Shown here: one piece after another, positions 1 to 8,127 of the stretch
How positions within the stretch are numbered: the first letter of the stretch is position 1
Layout: every line of letters starts with the position of its first letter
Assembly: GCA_031257015.1 (NCBI GenBank)
Contig: JAIRPK010000022.1
Coordinates: 31,172 to 95,171 of the forward strand
Source of the DNA: Tannerellaceae bacterium
GTDB taxonomy: Bacteria; Bacteroidota; Bacteroidia; Bacteroidales; Tannerellaceae
Direction of reading: 5' to 3'
DNA length: 64,000 bases
The notes under the pieces: model-generated
Databases searched by the model: none
The model's input: only the letters and a program-made list of their open reading frames with translations
What the model was told of the DNA's origin: nothing
Translations under genes and position numbers: made by a program

Positions 1-824
1 GCAATGATGCGAGCTTGCTTGGCGCGGAGGAGAAAGGCGGGGCCTAGTTTTTGGCGCATTGTGCCACGGAGTTCATCGAAGTGCTCCGGGCCTGGCTCGG
101 TGATGAAGTCGGAATAGTGGCTTTTGTCGCGAGATGTAAGCTTGAAGGATTCCAGGTGATTATTGATGAGCGTTAATGTTTTTCCGTTTATGTTAATCAA
201 GTGTATGGAGGAGCCGTTGTTGTGGCTGCTGTAAAGGATAGGACGCGACAGGAGAATTGGGTATTTGGAATATATGGCAAGGCTGTTGTTGAGATTTTTG
301 AGCCTAACGACGGAGTAGTATGGATACATGCTAAGGGCTTCGTTCAGTTTTTGACTAGTCAGGCGCTTGTCGTTGCCCTCACGAACGGTATATTCTTGAA
401 GACAAACGATGTCGGCACCTGATTGGGCTATGTAACGGACGATTCGGTTGGGGACTTTATCTGTATGGACTGCGTTGGCGAATCCCATGACATTGTAGGT
501 AAGAACTTTAATGACGTCTGTATCGGGAACTTCACGATTGGGGTGGAGTGGGAAATAGTTGCGCGTTGGCTCCCAGCAAACGAGAAAGGAGAACAGGCTG
601 ATGAGCAAGAACCATTTCCGTGCAAGAAGCCAATAAAAAATGAATAACATGTTGGCCATGCAAATAAACGGATATACAAGTCCCAGATAAGAAAAGAAAA
701 TTTCCTGTTCGGGCGATATACGGTCGGAGTAAGCGGAAAAGATTAGCAGGATGGAAACGAGGATATTGGTAGCAAGCAGAATATACCTTAATATATTATG
801 GAGGATATTTTTTCTTTTCTTCAT
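1..824 (-). CDS. Endonuclease/exonuclease/phosphatase-family protein, membrane-anchored; 3' end outside window
   Basis: The gene runs leftward off the edge, so only about 274 N-terminal codons are visible. Two or three hydrophobic segments (residues ~10-90) are followed by an EEP-fold domain with the motifs LTYNVMGF, DIVCLQEY and INNHLES. These supply the Asn, the metal-binding Glu and the His typical of Mg-dependent nucleases, phosphatases and sphingomyelinase-like enzymes. The catalytic domain probably lies outside the cytoplasm behind the membrane anchor. The start codon overlaps the stop of the upstream rhomboid gene as ATGA (821-824), so the two are translationally coupled. The family is clear, but the substrate cannot be told from the sequence. 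Confidence 0.85.
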   Translation of the reverse strand, partial: MKKRKNILHNILRYILLATNILVSILLIFSAYSDRISPEQEIFFSYLGLVYPFICMANMLFIFYWLLARKWFLLISLFSFLVCWEPTRNYFPLHPNREVPDTDVIKVLTYNVMGFANAVHTDKVPNRIVRYIAQSGADIVCLQEYTVREGNDKRLTSQKLNEALSMYPYYSVVRLKNLNNSLAIYSKYPILLSRPILYSSHNNGSSIHLININGKTLTLINNHLESFKLTSRDKSHYSDFITEPGPEHFDELRGTMRQKLGPAFLLRAKQARII

Positions 825-1705
825 AATTTTTTGCTTGAGTCAAATAGTTTTTTCTTTTCTTCGGCGGAGAGGCTTGAATATCCTGATTGTTTGACTTTGT
901 CGAGGATAGAATCCATTTCGGCAATTTCTGCGTTGCGCCGTGCATTGAAGTCGTATTTAGTTTCGGCTCTTCGGAATGTTGATTTTGACTTGGGTTTGCG
1001 CTTGCCAAGATTGATAATGCGGTCAAGGAGGCGGTTTAGGGGGGCGGTCATGTCTTTTCCTCTGCCAAGAAGCCGGCATGCGAAGCCGATGCCTAGCAAT
1101 GCGCCGCCGATATGGGCAATGTGGCCGCCGGCGTTGGAGGATGTTATGGAAAGGAGATCGACCAGGAAGACGGCCAAGGCTATGTAGATGAGCTTGAGCC
1201 TGCCAAGAAGGACGAGATGTATTTCGTATTCCTTACGATAAAAGGAGACTGCAAAAACGATAGCCATTACCGATGCGGATGCCCCCATTAGCTTGGCCGG
1301 CGCATCCTCTGAAAAATAAGGAACAAGATTGTAGGCAAGGATGTATAACATGCCGCCTGCTATGCCTCCAAGTAGATAAACGCCACACATCTGGCGCAGG
1401 TTGAGGAACAGAAGGAATATGCGCCCGAAACCGTAGAGAAGGAGCATATTAAAACCGATATGCCAAAAGTCGAAATGCGTGAACATATAAGTTATGATTG
1501 TCCACGGGCGATGTAGAAACAGTTCGATAGATGAAGGAAGCTGTAGCTGCGGAAGGGCAGACAGGCTGGGGATATTAAATAATGTAATAAATACGTCCGA
1601 AAGACGGATAAGGATAAATACTCCGGCGTTGATAAAGATGAGCTTTGCGAGAATGTTCCCGTTTTTGAACAGTCTTTTCAGACGGTTAAAAATATCCTCC
1701 ATCAT
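821..1705 (-). CDS. Rhomboid-family intramembrane serine protease (second of a tandem pair)
   Basis: 294 residues with about six hydrophobic segments. The presumed nucleophile motif is GASASV (residues ~140) and the partner histidine is in HIAHIGGAL (~200). The position after the Ser is Ala where the neighbouring rhomboid has Gly; my recollection is that Bacteroidales orthologues share this, so I do not read it as inactivation. The charged C-terminal tail (~residues 215-294) is cytoplasmic and lysine-rich. The start overlaps the 3' end of the upstream rhomboid gene by 20 bases, and a second Met follows at once. Rhomboids cleave transmembrane helices within the bilayer. The substrate here is unknown. 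Confidence 0.88.
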   Translation of the reverse strand: MMEDIFNRLKRLFKNGNILAKLIFINAGVFILIRLSDVFITLFNIPSLSALPQLQLPSSIELFLHRPWTIITYMFTHFDFWHIGFNMLLLYGFGRIFLLFLNLRQMCGVYLLGGIAGGMLYILAYNLVPYFSEDAPAKLMGASASVMAIVFAVSFYRKEYEIHLVLLGRLKLIYIALAVFLVDLLSITSSNAGGHIAHIGGALLGIGFACRLLGRGKDMTAPLNRLLDRIINLGKRKPKSKSTFRRAETKYDFNARRNAEIAEMDSILDKVKQSGYSSLSAEEKKKLFDSSKKL

Positions 1706-2411
1706 TACTGCGGTATTTCTTTTTCCAATAGATAATCATTATAAAACCGAATAACATTCCGCCAAGATGTGCGAAGTGGGCTATAGGATCGCCTCTAAAT
1801 CCGACAATTCCTGCAAAGAGTTCGATTAAGCCGTAACCAGCAACAACGTATTTGGCCTTGACCGGGATAGGGATGAACATAATAAACAATGGAGTGTTGG
1901 GGAAATACATGCCAAAGGCTAGGAGAATACCAAAAACCGCTCCGGAGGCACCGACAGTGATGAAGAGGTCGAAATATTCTGCTTTGCTTATTATTTGCTC
2001 GCCATTGAGGTTTATCATTTCTATGGTTGCATTAGCGAAAATGTCACGAAGGCTCCATATCCATGTCAATTCCTGTATCAGTCCAGCGCCGACACCTGTA
2101 ACAAGATAGAAGATTAGGAAGCGGCGACTGCCCCAAAACATCTCTAACGAACGACCGAACATAAAGACTGCAAACATGTTGAAGAACAAGTGCGTTATCG
2201 AACCTGTGTCGTGAAGAAACATGTAAGTGACTAATTGTACCGGATTGAAATGTTTGGCTGCGAAAAAATGCAAACCGAGGAGTTCGGTCAAATCAACGCC
2301 GACTTTCGGCAGAACCAGACTTGCTACCCAGAATAGGGCGTTAATGATTATCAAATTTTTGGTGACGGGGGGAAGGCTGCTCAAAAAACCTCCATTTTGC
2401 TGATTTATCAT
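1686..2411 (-). CDS. Rhomboid-family intramembrane serine protease (first of a tandem pair)
   Basis: 241 residues with six predicted membrane segments. The canonical Ser motif GASGAVFG is near residue 155 and the His motif HFAHLGGMLFGF near residue 215, matching the Ser-His dyad of active rhomboids. HxxF/N residues in the second helix (FLHDTGSITHLFFNMFAVFMFGRSLE) also fit. It is the first gene of a leftward operon with the second rhomboid and the EEP protein, behind a promoter at 2435-2442. The length is normal for a minimal bacterial rhomboid. Confidence 0.92.
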   Translation of the reverse strand: MINQQNGGFLSSLPPVTKNLIIINALFWVASLVLPKVGVDLTELLGLHFFAAKHFNPVQLVTYMFLHDTGSITHLFFNMFAVFMFGRSLEMFWGSRRFLIFYLVTGVGAGLIQELTWIWSLRDIFANATIEMINLNGEQIISKAEYFDLFITVGASGAVFGILLAFGMYFPNTPLFIMFIPIPVKAKYVVAGYGLIELFAGIVGFRGDPIAHFAHLGGMLFGFIMIIYWKKKYRSNDGGYF

Positions 2412-2434
2412 ACTTTAAAATTACATTATGCTTG

Positions 2435-2442
2435 CAAAGATA
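2435..2442 (-). promoter_or_regulatory. Bacteroidota -7 promoter element for the rhomboid operon
   Basis: The minus strand reads TATCTTTG, an exact match to the TAnnTTTG element used by the main sigma factor of Bacteroidota, 24 bases before the rhomboid ATG. Confidence 0.6.
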
Positions 2443-2485
2443 ATTTTTTTTAGTTTCTATGGTATTGCAGGAACCAAAATTTAAT

Positions 2486-2493
2486 TACTTTTG
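2486..2493 (+). promoter_or_regulatory. -7 promoter element for tRNA-Val
   Basis: TACTTTTG matches TAnnTTTG and lies 12 bases before the mature tRNA 5' end, the spacing expected for a short 5' leader. Confidence 0.55.
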
Positions 2494-2504
2494 TCGCCGT
2501 ATTG

Positions 2505-2579
2505 GAACTGTTAGCTCAGTTGGTTCAGAGCGCTGCCTTGACAGGGCAGAGGTCGTCGGTTCGAACCCGTCACAGTTCA
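2505..2579 (+). tRNA. tRNA-Val (anticodon GAC)
   Basis: The acceptor arms GAACTGT (2505-2511) and ACAGTTC (2572-2578) pair perfectly over seven bases. The D arm is GCTC...GAGC and the anticodon arm CTGCC-TTGACAG-GGCAG, giving anticodon GAC. The T loop is TTCGAAC, with one T-T mismatch in its stem. CCA is not encoded after the discriminator A. Confidence 0.93.
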
Positions 2580-2610
2580 CACAAATATTGAAATAAAATA
2601 AAGAAGACAG

Positions 2611-2648
2611 ATACGGCTTGACCTAGTTAAAGGTCGAGCCGTATTTTT
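2611..2648 (+). terminator. Rho-independent terminator after tRNA-Val
   Basis: The arms ATACGGCTTGACCT and AGGTCGAGCCGTAT form a 14-bp stem with one G-T pair around a six-base loop, followed by a T tract. Confidence 0.8.
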
Positions 2649-2916
2649 TGTGCGCATTTAAATTGCTTTATTGTTCTATTCTGTTCGTCACTGTTTATTA
2701 CGCCTCTAGCGGCTTTTTGTCTGAGAAAATGTCCTCTTTCTTTTCACCTTGCTACTATGAATGACCAGATGCAAATTCGTTACAGTCGGCTTAATTTATA
2801 ATTGCTTTTTTGCGAATATATGGAGAAAACCGTGTTGGGTTACTGGCTATTTTGATATGTTGCGAGGCGTAGGGAACAGTACTGTCCGCCTGTTTAAGAT
2901 GGTTGGATAAATTTTC

Positions 2917-2924
2917 TATCTTTG
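2917..2924 (+). promoter_or_regulatory. -7 promoter element for the lipoprotein operon
   Basis: TATCTTTG lies 32 bases before the ATG at 2956. A perfect 10-base palindrome, ACAGTACTGT (2876-2885), sits about 30 bases upstream and could be an operator; that role is inferred only from position. The stretch from the tRNA terminator to this point (2649-2916) shows no gene. Confidence 0.55.
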
Positions 2925-2955
2925 TAGATATAACATTTATAATTATTACTATATT

Positions 2956-3546
2956 ATGAACAGGATCATTTCTATAATTTGTATGATAGGTATCGCTTTC
3001 CTTCCCGCCGGATGCGACGTGGCTAAACAGTTGGGCGGAGCATATAATATGTCGCAATGCAAATACTCTTACAATTCGCTATCGAATCTAAATGTTGGCG
3101 GGATTGATTTATCCAAAGGTCTATCGCTTGCGTCCATACCGATGGTCACGGCCATATTGACAGGGACAGCACAGTCGGTTCCGCTAAACTTTACTCTTAA
3201 TCTGGATGTAAACAATCCGAACAAGGCAGAGGCCATGCTTAATGGCTTGCAGTACATTCTCAGCATTGACAATGTTGAATTTACGTCCGGAACAGTGAAC
3301 AAGCCGATGAACATTCCTGCCGGCGGAACACAGATTTTGCCTCTTGCCATTGGTTTTGACCTGGCGACGTTGCTGAAAGGCGAAAGTAAGGATGCAGTGC
3401 TGAATATTGCAAAGAACTTCCTTGGCGTTGGAGACAAGGCCTCGAACGTCACGTTCCGTATAAAGCCAACGTTTATGATTGGAACTGTTCCGGTCGTTTC
3501 GCCGTCCTATATTCCGATAACGTTTTCGTTTGGAGGTAAAAAATAG
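2956..3546 (+). CDS. LEA type 2-like lipoprotein
   Basis: 196 residues. A signal peptide with lipobox FLPAGC puts the lipidated Cys at residue 20. The mature part contains one immunoglobulin-like beta domain with the pattern LNFTLNLDVNNPNKAEAMLNGLQYILSIDN, typical of the water-stress/LEA type 2 domain. The biochemical role of such bacterial lipoproteins is unknown. It is first in a rightward operon with a kinase-like gene 18 bases downstream. Confidence 0.75.
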   Translation: MNRIISIICMIGIAFLPAGCDVAKQLGGAYNMSQCKYSYNSLSNLNVGGIDLSKGLSLASIPMVTAILTGTAQSVPLNFTLNLDVNNPNKAEAMLNGLQYILSIDNVEFTSGTVNKPMNIPAGGTQILPLAIGFDLATLLKGESKDAVLNIAKNFLGVGDKASNVTFRIKPTFMIGTVPVVSPSYIPITFSFGGKK

Positions 3547-3564
3547 AAAGGAGACACATTAACC

Positions 3565-4212
3565 ATGGATAATTACACAAAAAACATCACACTTAGCGGC
3601 GAGCTTGGAAGCGGAAAAAGCTCCGTCGCCTCCGAACTTGGGCGAGCACTTGGTTTTGAAGTCATATCCGTCGGAGCTGTACAGCGGAGGCTTGCAGAAA
3701 AGCATAATCTTGATGCGGCGGCATTCAACAAATATATGGAGACGCATCCGGAACTGGACATTGAATGTGACAAGATGGTTGCAGAGCTGGGGAAGGGCAA
3801 GAAGCGGATATTCGATTCCCGTCTGGCCTGGCATTTTGTTAAGGATTCATACAAAGTATATCTCAAGGTTGATGAGAATATTGCCGCGAAACGCATCCTG
3901 GGAGATAAGAAGCGTATTAGCGAGCGATTCTTCGCACTGAAGGAGGCGAAGGCATCAATTGCCGAAAGGCGGGCAAGCGAGTTGCTTCGTTTCAAGACGC
4001 AGTATAACATAATGCTAGATAACGATTCAAATTACGATCTGATTATTCATACCGACAAGATAAAACCGTATGATACGGCAATGCTGATTGTCTTCCTTTA
4101 CATTAATCATCTTACGGACAATTACGACTATCCGAAATATTACCGAACGGTTAGCGAATCGTTTATATCCGAAGCCAAAGAATATTTGGAAATCAATGAA
4201 AACATCAGTTAA
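3565..4212 (+). CDS. Cytidylate kinase-like nucleoside monophosphate kinase
   Basis: 215 residues with the P-loop GELGSGKSS at residues ~12-20, then ISVGAVQRRLAEK, then DSRLAWHFV (~85-93), which corresponds to the NMP-binding region of the cytidylate kinase-like family. An Arg-rich lid follows (KKRISERFFALKEA, ~120). The layout resembles archaeal-type CMP kinases more than the 230-residue bacterial Cmk, so the true substrate is uncertain. AAGGAGA lies 13 bases before the start and supports it. The 3' end overlaps the next gene by 17 bases. Confidence 0.75.
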   Translation: MDNYTKNITLSGELGSGKSSVASELGRALGFEVISVGAVQRRLAEKHNLDAAAFNKYMETHPELDIECDKMVAELGKGKKRIFDSRLAWHFVKDSYKVYLKVDENIAAKRILGDKKRISERFFALKEAKASIAERRASELLRFKTQYNIMLDNDSNYDLIIHTDKIKPYDTAMLIVFLYINHLTDNYDYPKYYRTVSESFISEAKEYLEINENIS

Positions 4213-5278
4213 GATTGCATCTTTTGCATTATTGCTTCTTTCCTCTGCATTTCCAGCCATGTCGGCAGATAAGGAGAAGTCGCCGTTAAGGTTAGCCGTT
4301 GCCGGATTGTCGCACGGTCATCTGGCCGAAGTTGTAAGACGTGTTGACAGAGGCGACTTTATTATCGTCGGCGTTTACGAAGCTGACAAGTTAATCAGGG
4401 AAAACTCGCCGCTGCGCAGGAAGGTGGATGGAAAACTCTTCTATGCCGATCTTGGCGAGATGCTGGACAAAACAAAACCGGAGGCTGTCGTGGCTTACGG
4501 CTCAACTTTTGAGCACTTGAGCGTGACGGAGTCATGCGCACCTCGCGGAATACATATCATGGTAGAGAAGCCTCTGGCGGTCAGCTCTGCACATGCCCGG
4601 CGAATGGCTGAACTCGCGAGAAAGCACAATATCTTTTTGCTTACTAATTATGAAACGACTTGGTATGCAACCAACCACGAAGCTCGTCGCCTTATTCTCG
4701 AAGGCAAGATAGGAGACATTACGCGCATCAACGTATACGACGGTCATCAGGGGCCAATCGAAATAGGCTGCTCACAAGAATTTCTTTCCTGGCTTACCGA
4801 TCCTGTTGAGAATGGAGGCGGGGCGGTGATGGATTTCGGCTGCTACGGAGCCAATCTGGCCACATGGTTGTTAAAAGGCAGTAAACCTGTTGCCGTGCAG
4901 AGCGTACTTCAGCATCAAAAGCCTGATAAATACCCGAAAGTGGATGACGATGCGACAATTCTTGTGCAATATCCAGATGCGACGGTCTTAATAATGGCAT
5001 CGTGGAATTGGCCGATGAACAGGAAAGATATGCACATATACGGCACGAAGGGATATATCTATCAAGATTCGCCGACGTCGATGCGCGTCTATGAAAGCAA
5101 GGCGGCAAAGGTCGAGACTGTTGTTACGCCTGCTCCTCTGCCTCCGCCTTACAATGATTCGTTCTATTATCTCAAAGCCGCCGTTCGCGGAGAAATATCC
5201 GTTCGGTCGGACGACCTCTCTTCGCTGGAGAATAATCTGACCGTGATTGAAATTCTTGACAGGGCACGGCAGAAGTAA
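4196..5278 (+). CDS. Gfo/Idh/MocA-family oxidoreductase, exported
   Basis: The reading frame is open further upstream, but the ATG at 4196 starts a clean signal peptide (MKTSVKIASFALLLLSSAFPAMSA). I therefore take 360 residues as the product and a 17-base overlap with the upstream kinase gene. The mature protein starts with a Rossmann fold (LRLAVAGLSHGHLAEVV) and has the family motif EKPLAV with its catalytic-site Lys near residue 125. The C-terminal half is the usual alpha/beta substrate domain. Members oxidise, reduce or isomerise sugars with NAD(P). Export suggests a glycan-related role in the periplasm, with tightly bound cofactor as in glycoside hydrolase-like members; this is inference. 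Confidence 0.85.
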   Translation: MKTSVKIASFALLLLSSAFPAMSADKEKSPLRLAVAGLSHGHLAEVVRRVDRGDFIIVGVYEADKLIRENSPLRRKVDGKLFYADLGEMLDKTKPEAVVAYGSTFEHLSVTESCAPRGIHIMVEKPLAVSSAHARRMAELARKHNIFLLTNYETTWYATNHEARRLILEGKIGDITRINVYDGHQGPIEIGCSQEFLSWLTDPVENGGGAVMDFGCYGANLATWLLKGSKPVAVQSVLQHQKPDKYPKVDDDATILVQYPDATVLIMASWNWPMNRKDMHIYGTKGYIYQDSPTSMRVYESKAAKVETVVTPAPLPPPYNDSFYYLKAAVRGEISVRSDDLSSLENNLTVIEILDRARQK

Positions 5279-5303
5279 GGCCTGCGTTTAACAACAACAA
5301 AAA

Positions 5304-5333
5304 ATCCGGCGGTAAGATTTTTTACCGCCGGAT
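5304..5333 (-). terminator. Terminator after rsgA
   Basis: ATCCGGCGGTAA and TTACCGCCGGAT form a 12-bp perfect stem. On the minus strand it is followed by TTTTTTGTTGTTG, so it terminates the leftward frr-rsgA operon. It may also slow transcripts arriving from the oxidoreductase gene. Confidence 0.8.
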
Positions 5334-5388
5334 GTGCTCCCAGGAAGGGGCTGCAAGCATTTCTTTTAACAATACACAATAACGTTCC

Positions 5389-6318
5389 TTAATCTAATCT
5401 GTATTTCCCGCCTTCTCCATCTTTCATTAAGCTCAAGTAGCTTTTATATCGAGAAAGACTTATCCGATTTTCCTCTACCGCCTTGACAACGGCGCAGTTC
5501 GGCTCGTGCCTGTGTGTGCAGTTACTGAACTTGCAGAGCTTTGATTCGGCAAATATTTCCCGGAAGTAGTGAGAGATCTCAATTTCATTCATGGCAAATG
5601 AACCGAACCCTTTTATGCCGGGCGTGTCGATAATGTAACCGCTCTGCGGCAGGGGAATCATCTCGGAGAAGGTCGTCGTGTGCATCCCCTTGTTGTGATA
5701 TTCGGATATGTTTCTCGTGCGGAGTTGCAGGCCGGGAATCAGGGCGTTGATGATCGTTGACTTGCCTACGCCGGAATGGCCGGACAGCAGCGTCACCTTG
5801 CCGGACAGTTCCGACTGGAGCTGCTCGACGCCTTCGCCGGAACGGGCGCATGTTTTGAAGCATGGATAGCCCAGCTCTGCATATAGGTCAATGAGCATCT
5901 CCATGTTCTCGCGGTCTTCCTCGCGGTAACGATCTATCTTGTTAAAGATAAGGCTGACCGGAACGGAGTAGGCTTCGGCGGTTGCAAGGAAACGGTCGAT
6001 GAAGATAGTAGTTGTGACCGGATAGTTGATGGTAATGATGAGCATCGCCAAGTCAAGATTCGCGGCTATGACGTGCGACTGCTTCGACAGATTGGAGGCT
6101 CTTCTTATCATATAGTTCTTACGCTCCTCGATTTCTGTTATGAACGCAGTCCCCTCGGAGTTTATATCAATCTGCACTCTGTCGCCTACGGCTATGGGAT
6201 TCGTGCTTTTAATCCCGCGAAGGCGGAAGTTCCCCTTGACTTTACATTCAATCTGGCGGCCATCCTCTGTTTGCACCGAGTACCAGCTTCCGGTATTTTT
6301 GATGACAAGCCCTTTCAC
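5389..6318 (-). CDS. rsgA: Ribosome small subunit-dependent GTPase RsgA
   Basis: 309 residues with an N-terminal OB fold (~1-70), then a circularly permuted GTPase: NKIDRY (G4, ~125), [14 protein letters not shown] (G1, ~180) and DTPGIKGF (G3, ~230). A C-terminal zinc motif follows ([14 protein letters not shown], ~265). The protein releases assembly factors during 30S subunit maturation. The start is GTG and overlaps the frr stop as GTGA (6315-6318), indicating translational coupling. Confidence 0.96.
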   Translation of the reverse strand: MKGLVIKNTGSWYSVQTEDGRQIECKVKGNFRLRGIKSTNPIAVGDRVQIDINSEGTAFITEIEERKNYMIRRASNLSKQSHVIAANLDLAMLIITINYPVTTTIFIDRFLATAEAYSVPVSLIFNKIDRYREEDRENMEMLIDLYAELGYPCFKTCARSGEGVEQLQSELSGKVTLLSGHSGVGKSTIINALIPGLQLRTRNISEYHNKGMHTTTFSEMIPLPQSGYIIDTPGIKGFGSFAMNEIEISHYFREIFAESKLCKFSNCTHRHEPNCAVVKAVEENRISLSRYKSYLSLMKDGEGGKYRLD

Positions 6319-6878
6319 ACGGTCATAATTTCTTTTTCTTTAACGACGTAGAGTTCGTCCACCTTCTTGATATACTTGTCATGCACTTTTTGCACGTCTG
6401 CCTCGGCATCCTTTTCAACATCTTCCGGCACGGATTCGGCCTTGACGGCCTTCTTGAGCGTCTCGATAGCATCGCGCCGCGCATTGCGTATGCTAATTTT
6501 GGCGTTCTCTGCTTCCTGCTTCGATTGCTTGACGAGGTTGCGTCTCCGTTCTTCGGTTAGCGGAGGTATGCCCAGGCGTATTGTCTCACCGTTATTTTCA
6601 GGCGTGATGCCTACGTCGGAGTTAAGGATTGCTTTTTCTATTTCCTTAATCAGCGACTTCTCCCAGGGGGTGATGAGAATTGTTTTTGCATCGGGCGTTG
6701 TCACGGTTGCTACACCGGTGAGCGGCGTTTGGTTTCCATAGTAGAGAACCCGCACGCCGTCCAGAATTTTTGGGTTGGCTTTCCCGGCGCGAATATGCGC
6801 CAACTGTTCGTCTAAATGTGTGAGTGCGTCATTCATTTTTGATTCCGCTGCCTTAACATATTGTTTAATATCTACCAT
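6315..6878 (-). CDS. frr: Ribosome recycling factor
   Basis: 187 residues, full length for RRF. It contains the hallmark [15 protein letters not shown] at ~30 and the C-terminal helix [20 protein letters not shown]. Together with EF-G it splits post-termination ribosomes. It is first in a two-gene leftward operon with rsgA. A TATCTTTG -7 element lies at 6901-6908 on the minus strand. Confidence 0.97.
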   Translation of the reverse strand: MVDIKQYVKAAESKMNDALTHLDEQLAHIRAGKANPKILDGVRVLYYGNQTPLTGVATVTTPDAKTILITPWEKSLIKEIEKAILNSDVGITPENNGETIRLGIPPLTEERRRNLVKQSKQEAENAKISIRNARRDAIETLKKAVKAESVPEDVEKDAEADVQKVHDKYIKKVDELYVVKEKEIMTV

Positions 6879-6900
6879 AATATTATGAATTAATTTATTG

Positions 6901-6908
6901 CAAAGATA
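6901..6908 (-). promoter_or_regulatory. -7 promoter element for frr-rsgA
   Basis: The minus strand reads TATCTTTG, an exact TAnnTTTG match, 22 bases upstream of the frr start. Confidence 0.6.
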
Positions 6909-7499
6909 GGGAAAAATTAAACCGTTTATTTATGATTGGCCTCTTTGGAGCGGTGTAAACGCATCAGGGCGGAGGGTAATTCATGGTTGAACATCTGCTT
7001 TTACGCCGAATATTTTATATGTATTATTTCTAACAGCCGACTTTTGATGACCTTCGAGCATGATAATCATACACATGGCTTGAACAGGGCTAATTTGCCG
7101 CAGGGCATGATGACCAACAACCGTTTCTCGGCGCCGGACGTGAAACGGAGATATTGCCGGTTATGCAAAGCTTCCGGGTCTTTATTTCCGGTCGGTTCAG
7201 ACTGCGAAATAACTTCGGCGGAGTCGTCCGGTTTCGTTTATTTCTTATGTCTAATTGTCGCGTTGGCCGACGGGAATTGTATGAATGAGGCTGGTGGCAG
7301 GAGAATCTTGTTGCTCTGCATGTGTTATTTTGTTATTTGAATCGGCTTTAAATCAGGTTTATATATAAATAAAAGTTGGTTGCTCACTGGAAATCGGGGG
7401 GGGGATTTTTCCGTGGAGATGAACATAAGTTATAAAAGAGTGGAGGATTTTAAATCCATGCTTTGTGTCTTTATTATTTTATGTTTCAATTCCAGTATG
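6909..7499. other. Gap with no supported gene
   Basis: A 134-codon open frame (6936-7340, plus) is present but has no promoter match, no recognisable domain and a Cys/Met/Arg-rich composition like translated intergenic DNA. I see nothing else before array A begins near 7500. Confidence 0.5.
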
Positions 7500-8110
7500 A
7501 GGGAAATGCTCCCGAAAATTTCTGGAGGTTTTCCCCGCGAAGGAAATGCTTCAAAAAAAAATATTGAGATTTTCCCCCTTGAGGGAAAGTGTGCTGAAAA
7601 TTTCTAGAGGCTTTCCCCGCGAAGGAAATGCTTCAAAAAAAAATATTTAGATTTTCCCCCTTGATGGAAAGTGTGCTGAAAATTTCTGGAGGCTTTCCCC
7701 GCGAAGGGAATGCTTCAAAAAAAAATTATTTAGTTTTTCCCCCTTGAGGGAAAGTGTGCTGAAAATTTCTGGAGGTTTTCCCCGCGAAGGGAATGCTTCA
7801 AAAAAACTTCATTTAGATTTTCCCCCTTGAGGGAAAGTGTGCTGAAAATTTCTGGGAGCTTTCCCCGCGAAGGGAATGCTTCAAAAAAAAATATTGAGTT
7901 TTTCCCCCTTGAGGGAAAGTGTGCTGAAAATTTCTGGAGGCTTTCCCCGCGAAGGGAATGTGTCAAAAAAAAAATATTTAGTTTTTCCCCCTTGAGGGAA
8001 ATGCACCTGAAAATTTCGGGAAGCGTTCCCCCATGGGGGAAAGGCTCAATATTTTTTCAGGAGGGTTTCCACCTTTGGGGAAAGTGTCAGGAAAAAGTTT
8101 CGGGAGTGTT
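7500..8110. repeat. Array A: tandem 41-bp repeats in 82-83-bp dimers
   Basis: Seven dimers begin near 7529, 7611, 7693, 7776, 7859, 7941 and 8024. Each dimer has two 41-base halves. The first carries TTTCCCC-GCG-AAGGGAA followed by GCTTC and a run of eight or nine A. The second carries TTTCCCCCTTGAGGGAAA followed by GTGTGCTG, AAAATTT and CTGGAGG. Both halves hold a TTTCCC...GGGAAA inverted repeat. The left edge reads GCTCCCGAAAATTTC and the right edge AAAGTTTCGGGAG, so the array closes with an inverted copy of its opening. The last two units are degenerate. It lies just downstream of the leftward gene at 8128. Because 41 is not a multiple of three, translation would not give a heptad-like repeat protein. 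Confidence 0.92.
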
Positions 8111-8127
8111 TTTCTTATGTGCGGGGG

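Noticed and set aside
821..1705. Inactive rhomboid because GASA replaces GASG
   Set aside because: The presumed Ser and His are both present, and I recall the same motif in Bacteroidales relatives, so loss of activity is not supported.
6936..7340. 134-residue protein upstream of array A
   Set aside because: No promoter match, no signal or domain, and an odd composition. Treated as a chance open frame.
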